Of a stretch of DNA of 39,567 nt, positions 1 through 8,796 are shown one piece after another. Position numbers and translations under genes: made by a program. The notes under the pieces were generated by a model, which saw only the letters and a list, made by a program, of their open reading frames with translations, was not told the DNA's origin and did not search any database. Location: NCBI RefSeq assembly GCF_010915725.1, contig NZ_JAAIJR010000047.1:1-39567 (forward strand), written 5' to 3'. The DNA is from Thiorhodococcus mannitoliphagus. Its GTDB lineage: Bacteria; Pseudomonadota; Gammaproteobacteria; Chromatiales; Chromatiaceae. The stretch's first letter is position 1; every line of letters starts with the position of its first letter.

Positions 1-146
1 GTAAATCAGGTCGGCGTCAACTCCTTTTGCAGCTCGCCGCTCAGCAACACTCCAAACTTCAGCGCCACTAAACTCAACCACCCCCCCGTCCCTGAGGAGC
101 CGCGCATTCTACAGCCTCATGAACGGGCGTCAAGGGCCTATTTGCG

Positions 147-1349
147 TCAAGCAAGCCGAACTCTGGCAAAACGCCGCTTGCCGACTTGATAGATATGCTC
201 CGTTCCCGCCGCGCAGGTGGCCTTCCCATCCTCGACGCGCTCGCCGTCGATCTTCACCGCCCCTTGGCGAATCATGCGGATCGCTTCAGAACTGCTCGAG
301 ACAAGCCCAGCTTCCTTCAAGAGATTCGCAATCGGCAGGGAGCCGGCATCGCCACAGGCGAGACTGACCTCAGGGATGTCCTCCGGCATGGCTCCGCGCT
401 GAAACCGCGCGATGAAGGCATCACGCGCTCCGCACGCCTGATCGGCACCATGAAACCGTGTGACCAGCTCCAAGCCAAGCTCGAACTTGATGTCACGAGG
501 ATTGGCGCCCTCGTCGACAGACTGCCGCCATGCCTCAATTTCAGCCATCTCCCGGAAGCTCAGCAGCTCAAAATAGCGCCACATCAAGTCGTCCGACACC
601 GACATGATCTTCCCGAACATGTCATCGGGGGAGTCAGCGATGCCGATGTAGTTCCCCAGTGATTTCGACATCTTCTGAACGCCGTCTAACCCTTCAAGGA
701 TCGGGAGCGTGATGACGACTTGAGGCTCCTGTCCGTAGGTCTCCTGGAGCTGGCGACCCACCAGAAGATTGAATTTCTGGTCTGTCCCGCCAAGCTCGAC
801 ATCTGCTTTGAGAGCAACGGAGTCATATCCTTGGATCAGAGGATAGAGGAACTCATGGATGGCGATGGGCTGGCCGGATTTGTAGCGCTTCGAGAAGTCA
901 TCGCGCTCGAGCATCCGCGCAACTGTGTGCTGGGCCGCGAGCTGAATGAGACCGGCAGCACCCAGGGCATCTAGCCACTGCGAGTTGAAGACGACCTGCG
1001 TCTTATCCGGATCCAGGATCCGGAAGACCTGATCACGGTAGGTTTGAGCGTTCTCTTCGATCTCCTCCCGCGACAGCGACTTGCGCGTCACACTCTTGCC
1101 CGTAGGATCCCCAATCATGCCGGTGAAGTCACCGATCAGAAAGAGGACCTCATGCCCCAGGTCTTGCAACTGACGCAGCTTGTTGATGAGCACCGTGTGC
1201 CCCAGGTGTAGGTCAGGGGCTGTTGGGTCGAAGCCCGCCTTGATCCTCAGCGGGCGCCCCTGCAACAGCTTCTTGCGCAGGGCGTCCTCGACCAAGATTT
1301 CTTCGGTGCCACGACGAATGATGGCGAGAGATCGCTCGAGTGAATCCAT
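147..1349 (-). CDS. tyrS: Tyrosyl-tRNA synthetase
   Basis: This 400-residue protein is a class I aminoacyl-tRNA synthetase that activates tyrosine and charges tRNA-Tyr in the cytoplasm. The Rossmann-fold signature appears as HLGH at residues 48-51. The second signature, KMSKS, lies at 226-230. The tyrosine pocket region around residues 170-190 (QGYDSVAL, then GGTDQ) looks intact. The last ~65 residues resemble an S4 RNA-binding domain that contacts the tRNA. The length matches the form common in Pseudomonas and purple sulfur bacteria. The ATG has an AGGA-type ribosome site close upstream. The gene is divergent from the small membrane protein at 1553. Nothing in the sequence suggests it is broken. 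Confidence 0.96.
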   Translation of the reverse strand: MDSLERSLAIIRRGTEEILVEDALRKKLLQGRPLRIKAGFDPTAPDLHLGHTVLINKLRQLQDLGHEVLFLIGDFTGMIGDPTGKSVTRKSLSREEIEENAQTYRDQVFRILDPDKTQVVFNSQWLDALGAAGLIQLAAQHTVARMLERDDFSKRYKSGQPIAIHEFLYPLIQGYDSVALKADVELGGTDQKFNLLVGRQLQETYGQEPQVVITLPILEGLDGVQKMSKSLGNYIGIADSPDDMFGKIMSVSDDLMWRYFELLSFREMAEIEAWRQSVDEGANPRDIKFELGLELVTRFHGADQACGARDAFIARFQRGAMPEDIPEVSLACGDAGSLPIANLLKEAGLVSSSSEAIRMIRQGAVKIDGERVEDGKATCAAGTEHIYQVGKRRFARVRLA

Positions 1350-1476
1350 CTTTTCCTATGTATGCTCGGTGCTGCGTGAGGCGCCTTGACGACGCAAAGC
1401 ACGGAAGCCTACGACGCGGCAAAACTGGAGACAAGGGCGTAACGCCGGATCTTCACCGTCCGATTGGCGGCCAATC

Positions 1477-1506
1477 TTGTTCGCAAGCGTGGTATCCGAC
1501 TACACT
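1477..1506 (+). promoter_or_regulatory. Putative sigma-70 promoter for the small membrane protein gene
   Basis: A TTGTTC box at 1477-1482 and a TACACT box at 1501-1506 are separated by 18 bases. They sit in the divergent gap between tyrS and the gene at 1553, which would give a leader of about 40 bases. The call rests on box similarity and position only. Confidence 0.4.
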
Positions 1507-1552
1507 AGAATCAACGAAATACGATTGATTTCTCTGATGTTGCGGCGTTTTT

Positions 1553-1813
1553 ATGATTCGTGATTACAAATTCAAGCCCACTGAGTGGACAATCCGCAAG
1601 AAGCGACGGTTCAGCGCAAGCGTCTTCGTCAAGCTGCTGATCCTGGCCGTGCTCTGCGGGACAGGATATGGAGCCTATCTGTGGCTGACGACGAGTGAGA
1701 CTGACGAGGATGTCACACCGGCTGTTGAGATGACCGCCCCAAGCGACTCGCGGGTCATCCGGCTCCAGCTACCCCCGAAGCCGAGCGCAGGGGCCGCCGA
1801 AAGCCCCGATTAA
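1553..1813 (+). CDS. Small single-pass membrane protein, unknown function
   Basis: The 86-residue product has a basic N-terminal segment (residues 1-20, rich in K and R). One hydrophobic helix follows at about residues 24-45, and then an acidic, proline-containing tail. The layout suggests a type II inner-membrane protein with the tail outside the cytoplasm. In related bacteria a larger OapA-type or M23 peptidase gene is often divergent from tyrS. This protein could be a short relative or an N-terminal remnant, but no peptidase domain is present. The ribosome site before the ATG is weak. I do not recognise a family. Coding status is supported by the sensible membrane topology and by a promoter-like sequence upstream. 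Confidence 0.6.
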   Translation: MIRDYKFKPTEWTIRKKRRFSASVFVKLLILAVLCGTGYGAYLWLTTSETDEDVTPAVEMTAPSDSRVIRLQLPPKPSAGAAESPD

Positions 1814-1849
1814 CCCTGGCGCGCCGAGCGCGTCTCGGTTGAGCCAGGG
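1814..1849. terminator. Possible bidirectional stem-loop between convergent genes
   Basis: CCCTGGC at 1814-1820 pairs perfectly with GCCAGGG at 1843-1849 across a 22-base loop. It lies directly after the stop of the small membrane protein and before the end of the convergent erpA gene. There is no T-run, so termination is a guess from position. Confidence 0.3.
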
Positions 1850-1866
1850 AGATTTGGATAGTCGAT

Positions 1867-2226
1867 TCAGGCGGAGAAGGATGAGCCGCAACCGCAGGTT
1901 GTGGATGCGTTCGGGTTCCGGATCACGAACTGGGCACCCTGTAGCCCCTCGGTGTAGTCGATCTCAGCGCCCATGAGATATTGCAAACTCATTGGATCGA
2001 CCAAGAGTTTCACGCCATCCGTCACAATCTCAGCATCCCCCTCCTGAATCTCTTCCTCGAAGGTGAAGCCGTACTGAAACCCGGAGCAGCCGCCACCCTG
2101 AATGTAGACGCGCAGCATCAGACCCGGATTCCCCTCCTCAGTGATTAGCTCGGCGACCTTAGAGGCCGCGGCGGACGTAAAGATCAAATCTGTTTCTTGA
2201 ATCGCTTCTGCTTCAGCACTCATCAT
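1867..2226 (-). CDS. erpA: Iron-sulfur cluster insertion protein ErpA
   Basis: This 119-residue A-type carrier delivers Fe-S clusters to apo-proteins, classically including the isoprenoid enzymes IspG and IspH. The three cluster-binding cysteines are in the expected places: C47 in a GGGCSGF motif, and C111 and C113 in the C-terminal CGCG motif. Length and motif spacing are standard for ErpA. A GAGGA-like ribosome site precedes two adjacent ATG codons; either could start translation. It follows the DUF6776-like and argC genes on the same strand, an order seen in other gammaproteobacteria. A second, divergent A-type protein is encoded at 4400-4768. Confidence 0.93.
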   Translation of the reverse strand: MMSAEAEAIQETDLIFTSAAASKVAELITEEGNPGLMLRVYIQGGGCSGFQYGFTFEEEIQEGDAEIVTDGVKLLVDPMSLQYLMGAEIDYTEGLQGAQFVIRNPNASTTCGCGSSFSA

Positions 2227-2324
2227 GGGCTCATCCTCGATTAGCGTCTAACTTGAGTGTAGGTGAGTCTTGTAAGCCGGTCTTCAAGCATCCCTTTGCC
2301 CGACCGGCCCCGGGTCGCGCCCAC

Positions 2325-3035
2325 TCAATCCGCCGACAGCTCCCAAGGAAAGACGACGGATGTAGGCAGCAGTAGCTTCGACTTCGGCTCGATGCTAACC
2401 ACAATTGACTCTGGCGCAAAATCCTCCGGAATCTCAATCACGCCCTGAAAGTTCTGGAAATGCTCGAAATCCATGCCGAGCAGTTCAGGATCGGCGGAGG
2501 GTAGATCGGTCAAGCCCAAAGACAGGCTAGCGCCCTCGCGCGCACCTTTCAGCGCAAGGCTCACGCTCCCTGTCGAACGGCCAAAACCCGGCACAAGCTG
2601 GGTAACTGTGAAGCTGTAGAGATACTCTCGAGGGCCACCACCGCGAGAAAGCCGCATGTCATAGACTTGGATCGCACCCTTGCCCCCCTTCTGCACGAGG
2701 CGCTTCAGGTAAGTGAGTTCGCGGTTCAGCTCCAGACGGGCATCCTGCGCTTGCTTGAGTTCGCCCTGCAGAACCTTCCGCGCCTCGGCATCGATCTGAG
2801 CGGCACGCTCTAGAATGACGCGCTGCCGCTCGGACTCGCCCAGCAGCGCCCTCAGCGTATCGCGCTCCTTCAGCAAGTGAACGCGCAAGGAGTCTGGTGT
2901 CGCAACGCCGCTTACTGCCGCTGTTACCCCACCACCGCCGAACTCGAAGCCAATGAGGAAGGTGGCCGCAACAGCCAGAGTGAAGGCACCGGCCGCGAGC
3001 AGACGAAACGAGAGCCGCCGAAAGGAATCAGGCAT
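2325..3035 (-). CDS. DUF6776-like membrane-anchored coiled-coil protein
   Basis: The 236-residue product has one N-terminal transmembrane segment at about residues 11-33. A helical, probably coiled-coil stretch follows (about 48-110, with many E, R, L and Q). A C-terminal domain of about 120 residues, probably beta-rich, comes last. This layout and the place between argC and erpA fit the DUF6776 family of gammaproteobacteria. The function is not known. The inferred topology puts most of the protein in the periplasm. Its stop lies about 100 bases before erpA, and only 10 bases separate it from the argC stop codon, so the three genes probably share transcription. In relatives a bactofilin gene often lies nearby; none is seen here. 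Confidence 0.75.
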   Translation of the reverse strand: MPDSFRRLSFRLLAAGAFTLAVAATFLIGFEFGGGGVTAAVSGVATPDSLRVHLLKERDTLRALLGESERQRVILERAAQIDAEARKVLQGELKQAQDARLELNRELTYLKRLVQKGGKGAIQVYDMRLSRGGGPREYLYSFTVTQLVPGFGRSTGSVSLALKGAREGASLSLGLTDLPSADPELLGMDFEHFQNFQGVIEIPEDFAPESIVVSIEPKSKLLLPTSVVFPWELSAD

Positions 3036-3045
3036 GACGCGCCCG

Positions 3046-4074
3046 CTAAGGCAATAGGGCGATGGATTCCAAGCCTGCGGACTCAGGAAGAGCGAACATC
3101 AGATTCATGTTCTGAACGGCCTGCCCGGCAGCGCCCTTGACGAGGTTATCGATGACGGACTGGACGACAACGACGCCATCCTGACCCTGCTGCGAAACAG
3201 CGATTCGACAGAGGTTTGCTCCCCTCACAGACCTGGTATCTGGGTGCCCGCCCGGCATCAAGTCGACGAAAACCTCCCCGGCGTAACGATCGCGGTAGAG
3301 CCCTTGGATATCCAATGAGGCATCCACGAGCCTGCCGTAGAGCGTTGCCTCGATACCGCGGATCATGGGCACGAGATGCGGAACGAAGGTCAAGCCGACG
3401 TCGACGCCCGCAAAGTGCTTCAGGTTCTGCGTGATCTCCGGGGCGTGGCGATGCCCAGCGACCGAATAAGCCTTGAAGCTCTCGCCGACCTCAGCCATCA
3501 GCAAGCCAGTTGTCGCCTTACGACCCGCCCCGCTTACGCCGGACTTGGCGTCGGCGATCAGCCAGGAGGGATCAACCGCCCCCGCCTCGACCAAGGGCAA
3601 GAATCCCAGTGTCACCGCAGTCGGATAGCAGCCGGGATTCGCAATCAAGCGCGCGTCGCGTATCGCCTCGCGATTGAGTTCCGGAAGCCCGTATACGGCT
3701 TCTTCCAGGAGAGCGGGACACTGATGCGGCATTCCGTACCAGCGCTCCCAAACCGCAGGATCCTTGAGCCGAAAGTCGGCTGCCAAGTCGATGACACGCA
3801 CTCCAGACGCCAGCAGCGCAGGCGTCGACTGCATGGCGGTCCCGTTTGGCGTCGCGAAAAAAACCAAATCGCAGTCACCGAGTTCAGCCTTGTCAGGCTC
3901 GGAAAAGCACAAATCCAAGCTTCCACGCAAATGCGGAAACATCTCGGCCACGGGCTGTCCAGCCTCGCTGCGCGATGTGATGGCTTGAATTTTCACCCCT
4001 GGGTGACGCGCCAAGATCCGCAGCAGCTCGGCCCCGGTGTAGCCCGTACCACCAACAATTCCAACTTCAATCAT
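3046..4074 (-). CDS. argC: N-acetyl-gamma-glutamyl-phosphate reductase
   Basis: ArgC performs the NADPH-dependent reduction of N-acetyl-glutamyl phosphate to the semialdehyde, the third step of arginine synthesis. The 342-residue protein starts with a dinucleotide-binding loop GGTGYTG at residues 8-14. The catalytic cysteine is C149 in the NPGCYPTA signature. Length and motifs match the long (type 1) form. It appears to be the first gene of a minus-strand group with the DUF6776-like gene and erpA. Its upstream region holds a perfect 16-bp palindrome at 4139-4154 that might be an operator. Confidence 0.96.
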   Translation of the reverse strand: MIEVGIVGGTGYTGAELLRILARHPGVKIQAITSRSEAGQPVAEMFPHLRGSLDLCFSEPDKAELGDCDLVFFATPNGTAMQSTPALLASGVRVIDLAADFRLKDPAVWERWYGMPHQCPALLEEAVYGLPELNREAIRDARLIANPGCYPTAVTLGFLPLVEAGAVDPSWLIADAKSGVSGAGRKATTGLLMAEVGESFKAYSVAGHRHAPEITQNLKHFAGVDVGLTFVPHLVPMIRGIEATLYGRLVDASLDIQGLYRDRYAGEVFVDLMPGGHPDTRSVRGANLCRIAVSQQGQDGVVVVQSVIDNLVKGAAGQAVQNMNLMFALPESAGLESIALLP

Positions 4075-4399
4075 GTAGAGCTGAGACTCCGATTCTGGCC
4101 GGCGCTAGAAAGCACACAGCCATGCGCGTTCAAGATCGACAATGTCGACATTGTGACCCGACGAGCACTCATCGCGCCAGCAGCAGCACGGCATCGGCTC
4201 GGATACACCCAGGATGGCAAGGAGGAGAGAAGCTGTCGCGAGGGCGCCCAACACCCTCGGATACACTGATACATCAGCGACGAGGGAGGGGCTTTGCCGG
4301 GGGCGATCCTTTAGTTCTCGAAAGCACGCGAGCCGACGATATCGGCCCGCGCGAGATCGAAAGTAGGGAGCGCCGCGTCATGGACGAGGCGCGGGTGTC
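4075..4399. other. 325-bp gap upstream of argC
   Basis: No credible coding region was found here. The gap holds a perfect 16-bp palindrome (4139-4154, described separately) and a smaller inverted pair around 4236-4260 (CGAGGG with CCCTCG). The argC promoter is presumably here, but I could not assign its boxes with confidence. Confidence 0.5.
4139..4154. promoter_or_regulatory. 16-bp perfect palindrome, possible operator upstream of argC
   Basis: The sequence ACAATGTCGACATTGT is a perfect dyad about 65 bp upstream of the argC start. Its centre, TGTCGACA, is identical to the core of the three palindromes around the GntR gene at 12060-12179. It may be a regulator site, or a chance match in the core. 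Confidence 0.35.
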
Positions 4400-4768
4400 T
4401 TAGGAGCAGCCGCCGCCGGAGTTGGATGAGCCGCAGCTACCACAGCCGCCACCCACCTGAGGAAGGTTATTGAAGACAAAGGTCGCATTGCCTTCGCCAT
4501 CATCGACAAAATCGATCTCAACGCCACGGATGTGCTCCAGGGTGGCGTCATCCACAACAACCTTAAAGCTCTCGTACGCAAGCACTGCGTCGTCGCCATT
4601 GATTGCGTCGGTGAAGGTCATGCCGAAGCTGATACCGCTGCAACCGCCCGCAGTCGCGAAGACCCGGACTCCCTGAATGCTGTCGTCGACCTGCTGGAAC
4701 AGATCGCTCATTTTCGATTGTGCTGGCTGAGTCAGCGTCAAATCCGTCTCAGTGAGCGCTGCGGACAT
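4400..4768 (-). CDS. HesB/IscA-family Fe-S protein with unusual cysteine tail
   Basis: This 122-residue protein belongs to the A-type Fe-S carrier or scaffold family. The first ligand, C43, is in a GGCSGI motif that matches the family. The C-terminal ligands differ: instead of the usual C-G-C spacing there is C109-x2-C112, followed by a Gly/Ser-rich tail ending with C121. It is therefore not a plain copy of ErpA or IscA and could hold a cluster differently. A GAGGA ribosome site lies 8 bases before the ATG. It is on the same strand as argC but separated by 325 bases, so it is probably its own transcription unit. The exact client proteins are unknown. Confidence 0.8.
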   Translation of the reverse strand: MSAALTETDLTLTQPAQSKMSDLFQQVDDSIQGVRVFATAGGCSGISFGMTFTDAINGDDAVLAYESFKVVVDDATLEHIRGVEIDFVDDGEGNATFVFNNLPQVGGGCGSCGSSNSGGGCS

Positions 4769-4852
4769 GGATCAAATCCTCTGGAAATATCTGCGGACTA
4801 ATGACGCAGGCTATCAGAATACCCCTGCATAATGCCAGCGTAGAATAGAAGG

Positions 4853-5383
4853 TTAAAGATCCAAGCGCGACTGCGCGCCAAGGGTCACGAGGTGGCGCTC
4901 GGCGTCAATGAGATGCCGCCCCCAGTGGTGCTCGTAACCGCTGGTCCAAACCGCTAGCGCATACTCGGGATCGAGGTCGAACAATCGCAGCCCTTGCTCA
5001 AGTTCAGAGTAAATGTCGGTCAAGTCGTCAGCCAGGCTGCCAGTCATGGCGTTCAATCCCTCCGCGGCACTATCGAACTCCAGCCAGTAGCTGTCGCGAT
5101 CCCCAAGCAATCCGCGCAGGATGGTGAAGCGTTCGAAGCGGGCATCGAGATCGACAGGATCGGAGTGATCGATGCAGGAGCAGTCGGCCTCGACCGAAGC
5201 AATCGCCGCATGCAAGCGAGGCAGGAGGTCGGCGACAGCCTTGAGCCAAGCACCGTCGTCGGCGGCTTTACGGATGAGATCGCAATAGTGGCGCGCAAGC
5301 GCGGCGATCTCGCAGTTTGTGCCGAGTTCGGTGACTCGACTTGAAGTTGTCATCGCGTCCATGTTACGGAGTTTAGCCGACAT
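4853..5383 (-). CDS. DUF5063 domain protein
   Basis: The product is a mostly helical acidic protein of 176 residues that resembles the DUF5063 family of proteobacteria. The biochemical role is not known. I chose the ATG at 5383 because an AAGG ribosome site lies 6 bases before it. The frame remains open to a GTG at 5422, and ATG codons at 5362 and 5353 are alternatives with poorer ribosome sites. The C-terminal half contains conserved-looking aromatic and acidic positions (WTSGYEHHWG near the end). It follows the rubredoxin gene on the same strand, with about 50 bases between them, so the two may be co-transcribed. Confidence 0.75.
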   Translation of the reverse strand: MSAKLRNMDAMTTSSRVTELGTNCEIAALARHYCDLIRKAADDGAWLKAVADLLPRLHAAIASVEADCSCIDHSDPVDLDARFERFTILRGLLGDRDSYWLEFDSAAEGLNAMTGSLADDLTDIYSELEQGLRLFDLDPEYALAVWTSGYEHHWGRHLIDAERHLVTLGAQSRLDL

Positions 5384-5434
5384 TTCGGACCTTGTTCGAA
5401 CCGACAGAGTGCAGTCGGTCACAAGACCGCAGCC

Positions 5435-5599
5435 TTAGACAACCACCATATCAAAATCTTCCTTTCCAACGCCGCACTCCGGACACTTCCAATCCGCGGG
5501 CACATCTTCCCATCGCGTGCCTGGCGCGATACCGTCCTCGGGCCAGCCTTTGGCTTCGTCGTAAATCAATCCGCAAACAAGGCATTGGTAGGTCTTCAT
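5435..5599 (-). CDS. Rubredoxin
   Basis: A 54-residue rubredoxin is encoded here. It carries one iron atom held by four cysteines in two CxxC knuckles: C6-L-V-C9-G near the N-terminus, and C39-P-E-C42-G near the C-terminus. The typical aromatic and acidic core (IYDE, WEDVP, DFDMV) is present, and the size is normal for the family. Rubredoxins transfer single electrons in the cytoplasm. In purple sulfur bacteria and relatives they are often beside the thiamine and hemL genes, as here, where thiD is divergent. The start is the ATG at 5599, 11 bases after an unrelated upstream ATG-stop. The partner reductase is not in the window. Confidence 0.95.
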   Translation of the reverse strand: MKTYQCLVCGLIYDEAKGWPEDGIAPGTRWEDVPADWKCPECGVGKEDFDMVVV

Positions 5600-5831
5600 G
5601 TGTTACTGCTCCATATCAAAGCGGCCGCGACCTCGGCGGGGACTCAGAAAATCAGCAAGCATCGAGGGCGACAACCGTCAATCTGACTAAAAATGTCTGG
5701 TTTTCAGGCGTCGTTTCAACTGAGCGCAAGCCGCACACCTGGCGGTCGTGGGCCAAATCATCCCTTACGGGACCGCCGGACGTCTCTCGAAATCCAGGCC
5801 CAAGGACCTTTAGCCGAGACTCAAGATAAGT

Positions 5832-6644
5832 ATGGAAACCACAGATCAACAGGAGCGGCCCGTCGTACTCTGCGTCGGCGGCCATGATCCGAGCGGCGGG
5901 GCTGGCATCTTAGCAGATGCCGAGTCTGTCCTTGCGGCATCCGCTTTCCCGGTTACCGTCGTCACTGCGCTCACGGACCAGGATAGCTGCGGCCTACGTG
6001 ACATGCGCCCCCAGCCGTATCAGCAGCTCGACGCCCAATGCCGCAGAATCATCGCCGATAGCGCGCCTCGCGCCCTGAAGCTGGGGCTCTTGGCCAGCTC
6101 GGGCATCGTGCGCGCACTGAGTCGGATCATCGACGAGCATCCTGAGCTCCCCGTGGTCTTGGATCCCGTCCTGGCAACCGGCGCTGGGCAGCATCTGGTC
6201 GACGCAGCGCTCCTCAATCAGCTGCGTAAACACCTGCTCCATCGCTGTAGCCTGCTGACACCAAATCTCCCTGAAGCACGCACCTTGAGCACCGGGCAAA
6301 GCGCCGATGATTGCGCAACACGACTCTTGAGCACGGGCGTTCGTTGGGTGCTCATTACAGGAACGCACGACGACACTGAGCAAGTCACCAACCGCCTCTA
6401 TAGCGCGGATGGTGACCACCGCGCCTGGGACTGGCCGCGGCTACCCGGCGACTATCATGGCTCGGGATGCACGCTCGCCAGCGCGATCGCCGTGCGCCTG
6501 GCCTGGGGCATGGAAATGGAAGACGCGGTCGCCTCGGCGCAGTCATACACCTGGGAAAGCCTCAAGCAGGCCTTTCGCACCGGCCGTTGCCAGTTGACGC
6601 CGAATCGGCTCCACCATTTCACTCCCCATAACCGATCACAATGA
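5832..6644 (+). CDS. thiD: Hydroxymethylpyrimidine / phosphomethylpyrimidine kinase
   Basis: ThiD phosphorylates 4-amino-5-hydroxymethyl-2-methylpyrimidine twice to supply the pyrimidine half of thiamine. The 270-residue protein shows the ribokinase-family pattern: an N-terminal GGHDPSGGAGI motif (about residues 17-27), VLDPV near 108-112, and the anion-hole and catalytic-base motif near GDYHGSGCTL (about 207-216). The length is normal. It opens an operon with thiE and hemL, and its last codons overlap the thiE start by 4 bases. No TPP riboswitch elements are visible in the 230 bp upstream. The ribosome site is weak (AAGATAAG). Confidence 0.95.
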   Translation: METTDQQERPVVLCVGGHDPSGGAGILADAESVLAASAFPVTVVTALTDQDSCGLRDMRPQPYQQLDAQCRRIIADSAPRALKLGLLASSGIVRALSRIIDEHPELPVVLDPVLATGAGQHLVDAALLNQLRKHLLHRCSLLTPNLPEARTLSTGQSADDCATRLLSTGVRWVLITGTHDDTEQVTNRLYSADGDHRAWDWPRLPGDYHGSGCTLASAIAVRLAWGMEMEDAVASAQSYTWESLKQAFRTGRCQLTPNRLHHFTPHNRSQ

Positions 6645-7279
6645 CTCACCGATTCCGCGGCCTCTACGCCATCACACCAGAGACATCAAGGCACTCGACA
6701 TCCCTCCAGGACCAAGTCGCCGCCGCGATTCAAGGCGGCGCACGCCTGATCCAATACCGCGACAAGGGCGCAGACAGCAGCCCAAGACGCGCCGAGGCCC
6801 GCGCCCTGCTTGATGTCTGCAGAGTGGCCGAGGTCCCGCTCGTCATCAACGACGACCTGGACCTGGCCGCAGCCATCGGTGCCGACGGCGTGCATCTCGG
6901 CCGCGATGACCCAGATCCGCGCGAGGCACGCCAACGCCTCGGACCGCACGCCATCATCGGCGTGTCTTGCTACGACCAGCTCGCGCTCGCCGCAGCGGCT
7001 CAAGCCGCTGGCGCGAGCTATGCCGCCTTCGGAAGCTTCTTCCCATCGACCGTCAAACCAAAGGCGGCGCGCCCGGCTCCCGAGCTTCTGACCGAGGCAC
7101 GCAAGCGCCTGACAATCCCGCTGGTTGCGATCGGCGGAATCACATCACAAAATGGCGCGCTATTGATTGCAGCGGGCGCCGACATGCTCGCGGTGGTCAC
7201 CGGCGTCTTTGCGCAGCCCGACATCACCGCCGCCGCCCGCGCCTATACCAACCTGTTCCCGAAGGAGACCCCCGCATGA
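6641..7279 (+). CDS. thiE: Thiamine-phosphate synthase
   Basis: ThiE couples the pyrimidine pyrophosphate made by ThiD with the thiazole phosphate to give thiamine monophosphate. The 212-residue protein is a TIM barrel. It shows the usual LIQYRDKG strand (about residues 36-43), VINDD (about 68-72), GVHLGRDD (about 80-87), IGVSCY, the GSFFPSTVK phosphate and substrate loop, and a C-terminal VAIGGIT motif. It overlaps thiD upstream and hemL downstream by 4 bases each, which points to translational coupling. Confidence 0.95.
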   Translation: MTHRFRGLYAITPETSRHSTSLQDQVAAAIQGGARLIQYRDKGADSSPRRAEARALLDVCRVAEVPLVINDDLDLAAAIGADGVHLGRDDPDPREARQRLGPHAIIGVSCYDQLALAAAAQAAGASYAAFGSFFPSTVKPKAARPAPELLTEARKRLTIPLVAIGGITSQNGALLIAAGADMLAVVTGVFAQPDITAAARAYTNLFPKETPA

Positions 7280-8559
7280 GCCGATCCCACGATCTCTTCC
7301 AAGCCGCACAGCGCCACATCCCCGGCGGCGTCAACTCGCCGGTACGCGCCTTCCGCGGCGTGGGCGGCGATCCTATTTTTTTCGAGCACGCCGAAGGCCC
7401 TTACGCCTTTGATGCCGACGGCAAGCGCTACGTCGACTATGTCGGCTCTTGGGGTCCGATGATCCTGGGGCATGCGCATCCCGAAGTGCTCGCCGCCGTG
7501 CGCGAGCGGCTGGACAAGGGGCTGTCTTTCGGCGCCCCGACGGAACTCGAGACCACCATGGCGGACAAGGTGTGCGCGCTGGTTCCCAGCATGGACATGG
7601 TGCGCATGGTCAGCTCTGGGACCGAGGCCACCATGAGCGCGCTGCGCTTGGCTCGGGGCTACACCGGGCGCGACAAGATCGTCAAGTTCGAGGGCTGCTA
7701 CCACGGCCACGCCGACTCCCTCCTGGTCAAGGCCGGCTCCGGCGCCCTCACCCTCGGCGAGCCAAGCTCACCCGGCGTGCCGGCCGCGCTCGCCGAGCTG
7801 ACGCTCACGCTCCGCTACAACGACATCGACCAGGTGCGCGAGACCTTCGCCGAAATCGGTTCCGAGATCGCTTGCATCATCGTCGAGCCGGTCGCCGGCA
7901 ACATGAACTGTATCCCGCCCGTCCCGGGTTTCCTTGAAGGGCTGCGCGAGGTCTGCGACCAATACGGCACCGTGCTCATCTTCGACGAGGTCATGACCGG
8001 CTTCCGCGTCTCCGTCGGCGGGGCGCAGAAGCACTTCGGCATCACGCCAGATATGACCGCGCTCGGCAAGGTCATCGGCGGCGGCATGCCGGTCGGCGCC
8101 TTCGGCGGCAAGCAAGAGATCATGTCGCATATCTCGCCGCTCGGCCCCGTCTATCAGGCGGGCACCCTGTCGGGCAACCCCATCGCCATGGCGGCGGGTC
8201 TCAAGACGCTGGAGCTGATCTCCGCGCCTGGCTTCTATGAGCAGCTCTCCGCCACGGCCAAGGCGCTGCTTGCGGGCCTGCAGGCGCGCGCCGATGCCGC
8301 GGGCATCCCCTTCACCACCAACCAGGCGGGCGGCATGTTCGGGCTCTTCTTCTCCGGACAGCCGGTGACGAACTTCGAGCAAGCCACGCAGTGCAATCAG
8401 GAGCAGTTCAAGACCTTCTTCCACGGCATGCTCGACGAGGGGGTCTACTTCGCGCCATCCGCCTTCGAGGCTGGCTTCGTGTCTATCATGCACAAGGACG
8501 AGCAGATCCAAACCACACTGGATGCTGCGGAAAAGGTCTTCGCCAAGATGGCCGGCTGA
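7276..8559 (+). CDS. hemL: Glutamate-1-semialdehyde 2,1-aminomutase
   Basis: HemL converts glutamate-1-semialdehyde to 5-aminolevulinate, the C5 entry to heme and bacteriochlorophyll. The 427-residue protein is a fold-type I PLP enzyme, with the PLP-binding lysine at K265 in [15 protein letters not shown] (115-119) and FDEV (236-239) also match the family. The ATG at 7276 overlaps the thiE stop and is preceded by GAAGGAGA. The frame is open far upstream inside thiE, but the family N-terminus begins here. Location in one operon with thiamine genes is a gammaproteobacterial arrangement. Confidence 0.97.
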   Translation: MSRSHDLFQAAQRHIPGGVNSPVRAFRGVGGDPIFFEHAEGPYAFDADGKRYVDYVGSWGPMILGHAHPEVLAAVRERLDKGLSFGAPTELETTMADKVCALVPSMDMVRMVSSGTEATMSALRLARGYTGRDKIVKFEGCYHGHADSLLVKAGSGALTLGEPSSPGVPAALAELTLTLRYNDIDQVRETFAEIGSEIACIIVEPVAGNMNCIPPVPGFLEGLREVCDQYGTVLIFDEVMTGFRVSVGGAQKHFGITPDMTALGKVIGGGMPVGAFGGKQEIMSHISPLGPVYQAGTLSGNPIAMAAGLKTLELISAPGFYEQLSATAKALLAGLQARADAAGIPFTTNQAGGMFGLFFSGQPVTNFEQATQCNQEQFKTFFHGMLDEGVYFAPSAFEAGFVSIMHKDEQIQTTLDAAEKVFAKMAG

Positions 8560-8796
8560 CCCGGCATCCTGTCGATCGGCTCGGCGGCAGCGCGCGGTGC
8601 AGCCCGCTAGGCCGAAACGCTTGGATCAAGCAAGATCGACCCCGTGATGACTCGAGGATCGGTCCTCACGGGATCGGCTGCCTTCGACTGGTGTGTGCTT
8701 CGCCTCGCACCAGGGCGCAGTAAATAATAAGTCTATCCTTCAGCGCCGGCGGCGCCGGCCGAAGGTCAATGAGTTCACCATTTGGAGGAGACAGCC

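Noticed and set aside
1-146. Structural RNA or gene end downstream of tyrS
   Set aside because: In some relatives an rRNA operon follows tyrS, but no 16S or tRNA motif can be recognised in these 146 bases.
5600-5831. TPP riboswitch upstream of thiD
   Set aside because: The THI-box elements (CTGAGA with the paired GAACCTGAT-type segment) are not present in the gap.
6967-7275. Upstream extension of the hemL frame into thiE
   Set aside because: The extension overlaps a real gene. HemL homology starts at 7276, with a good ribosome site.
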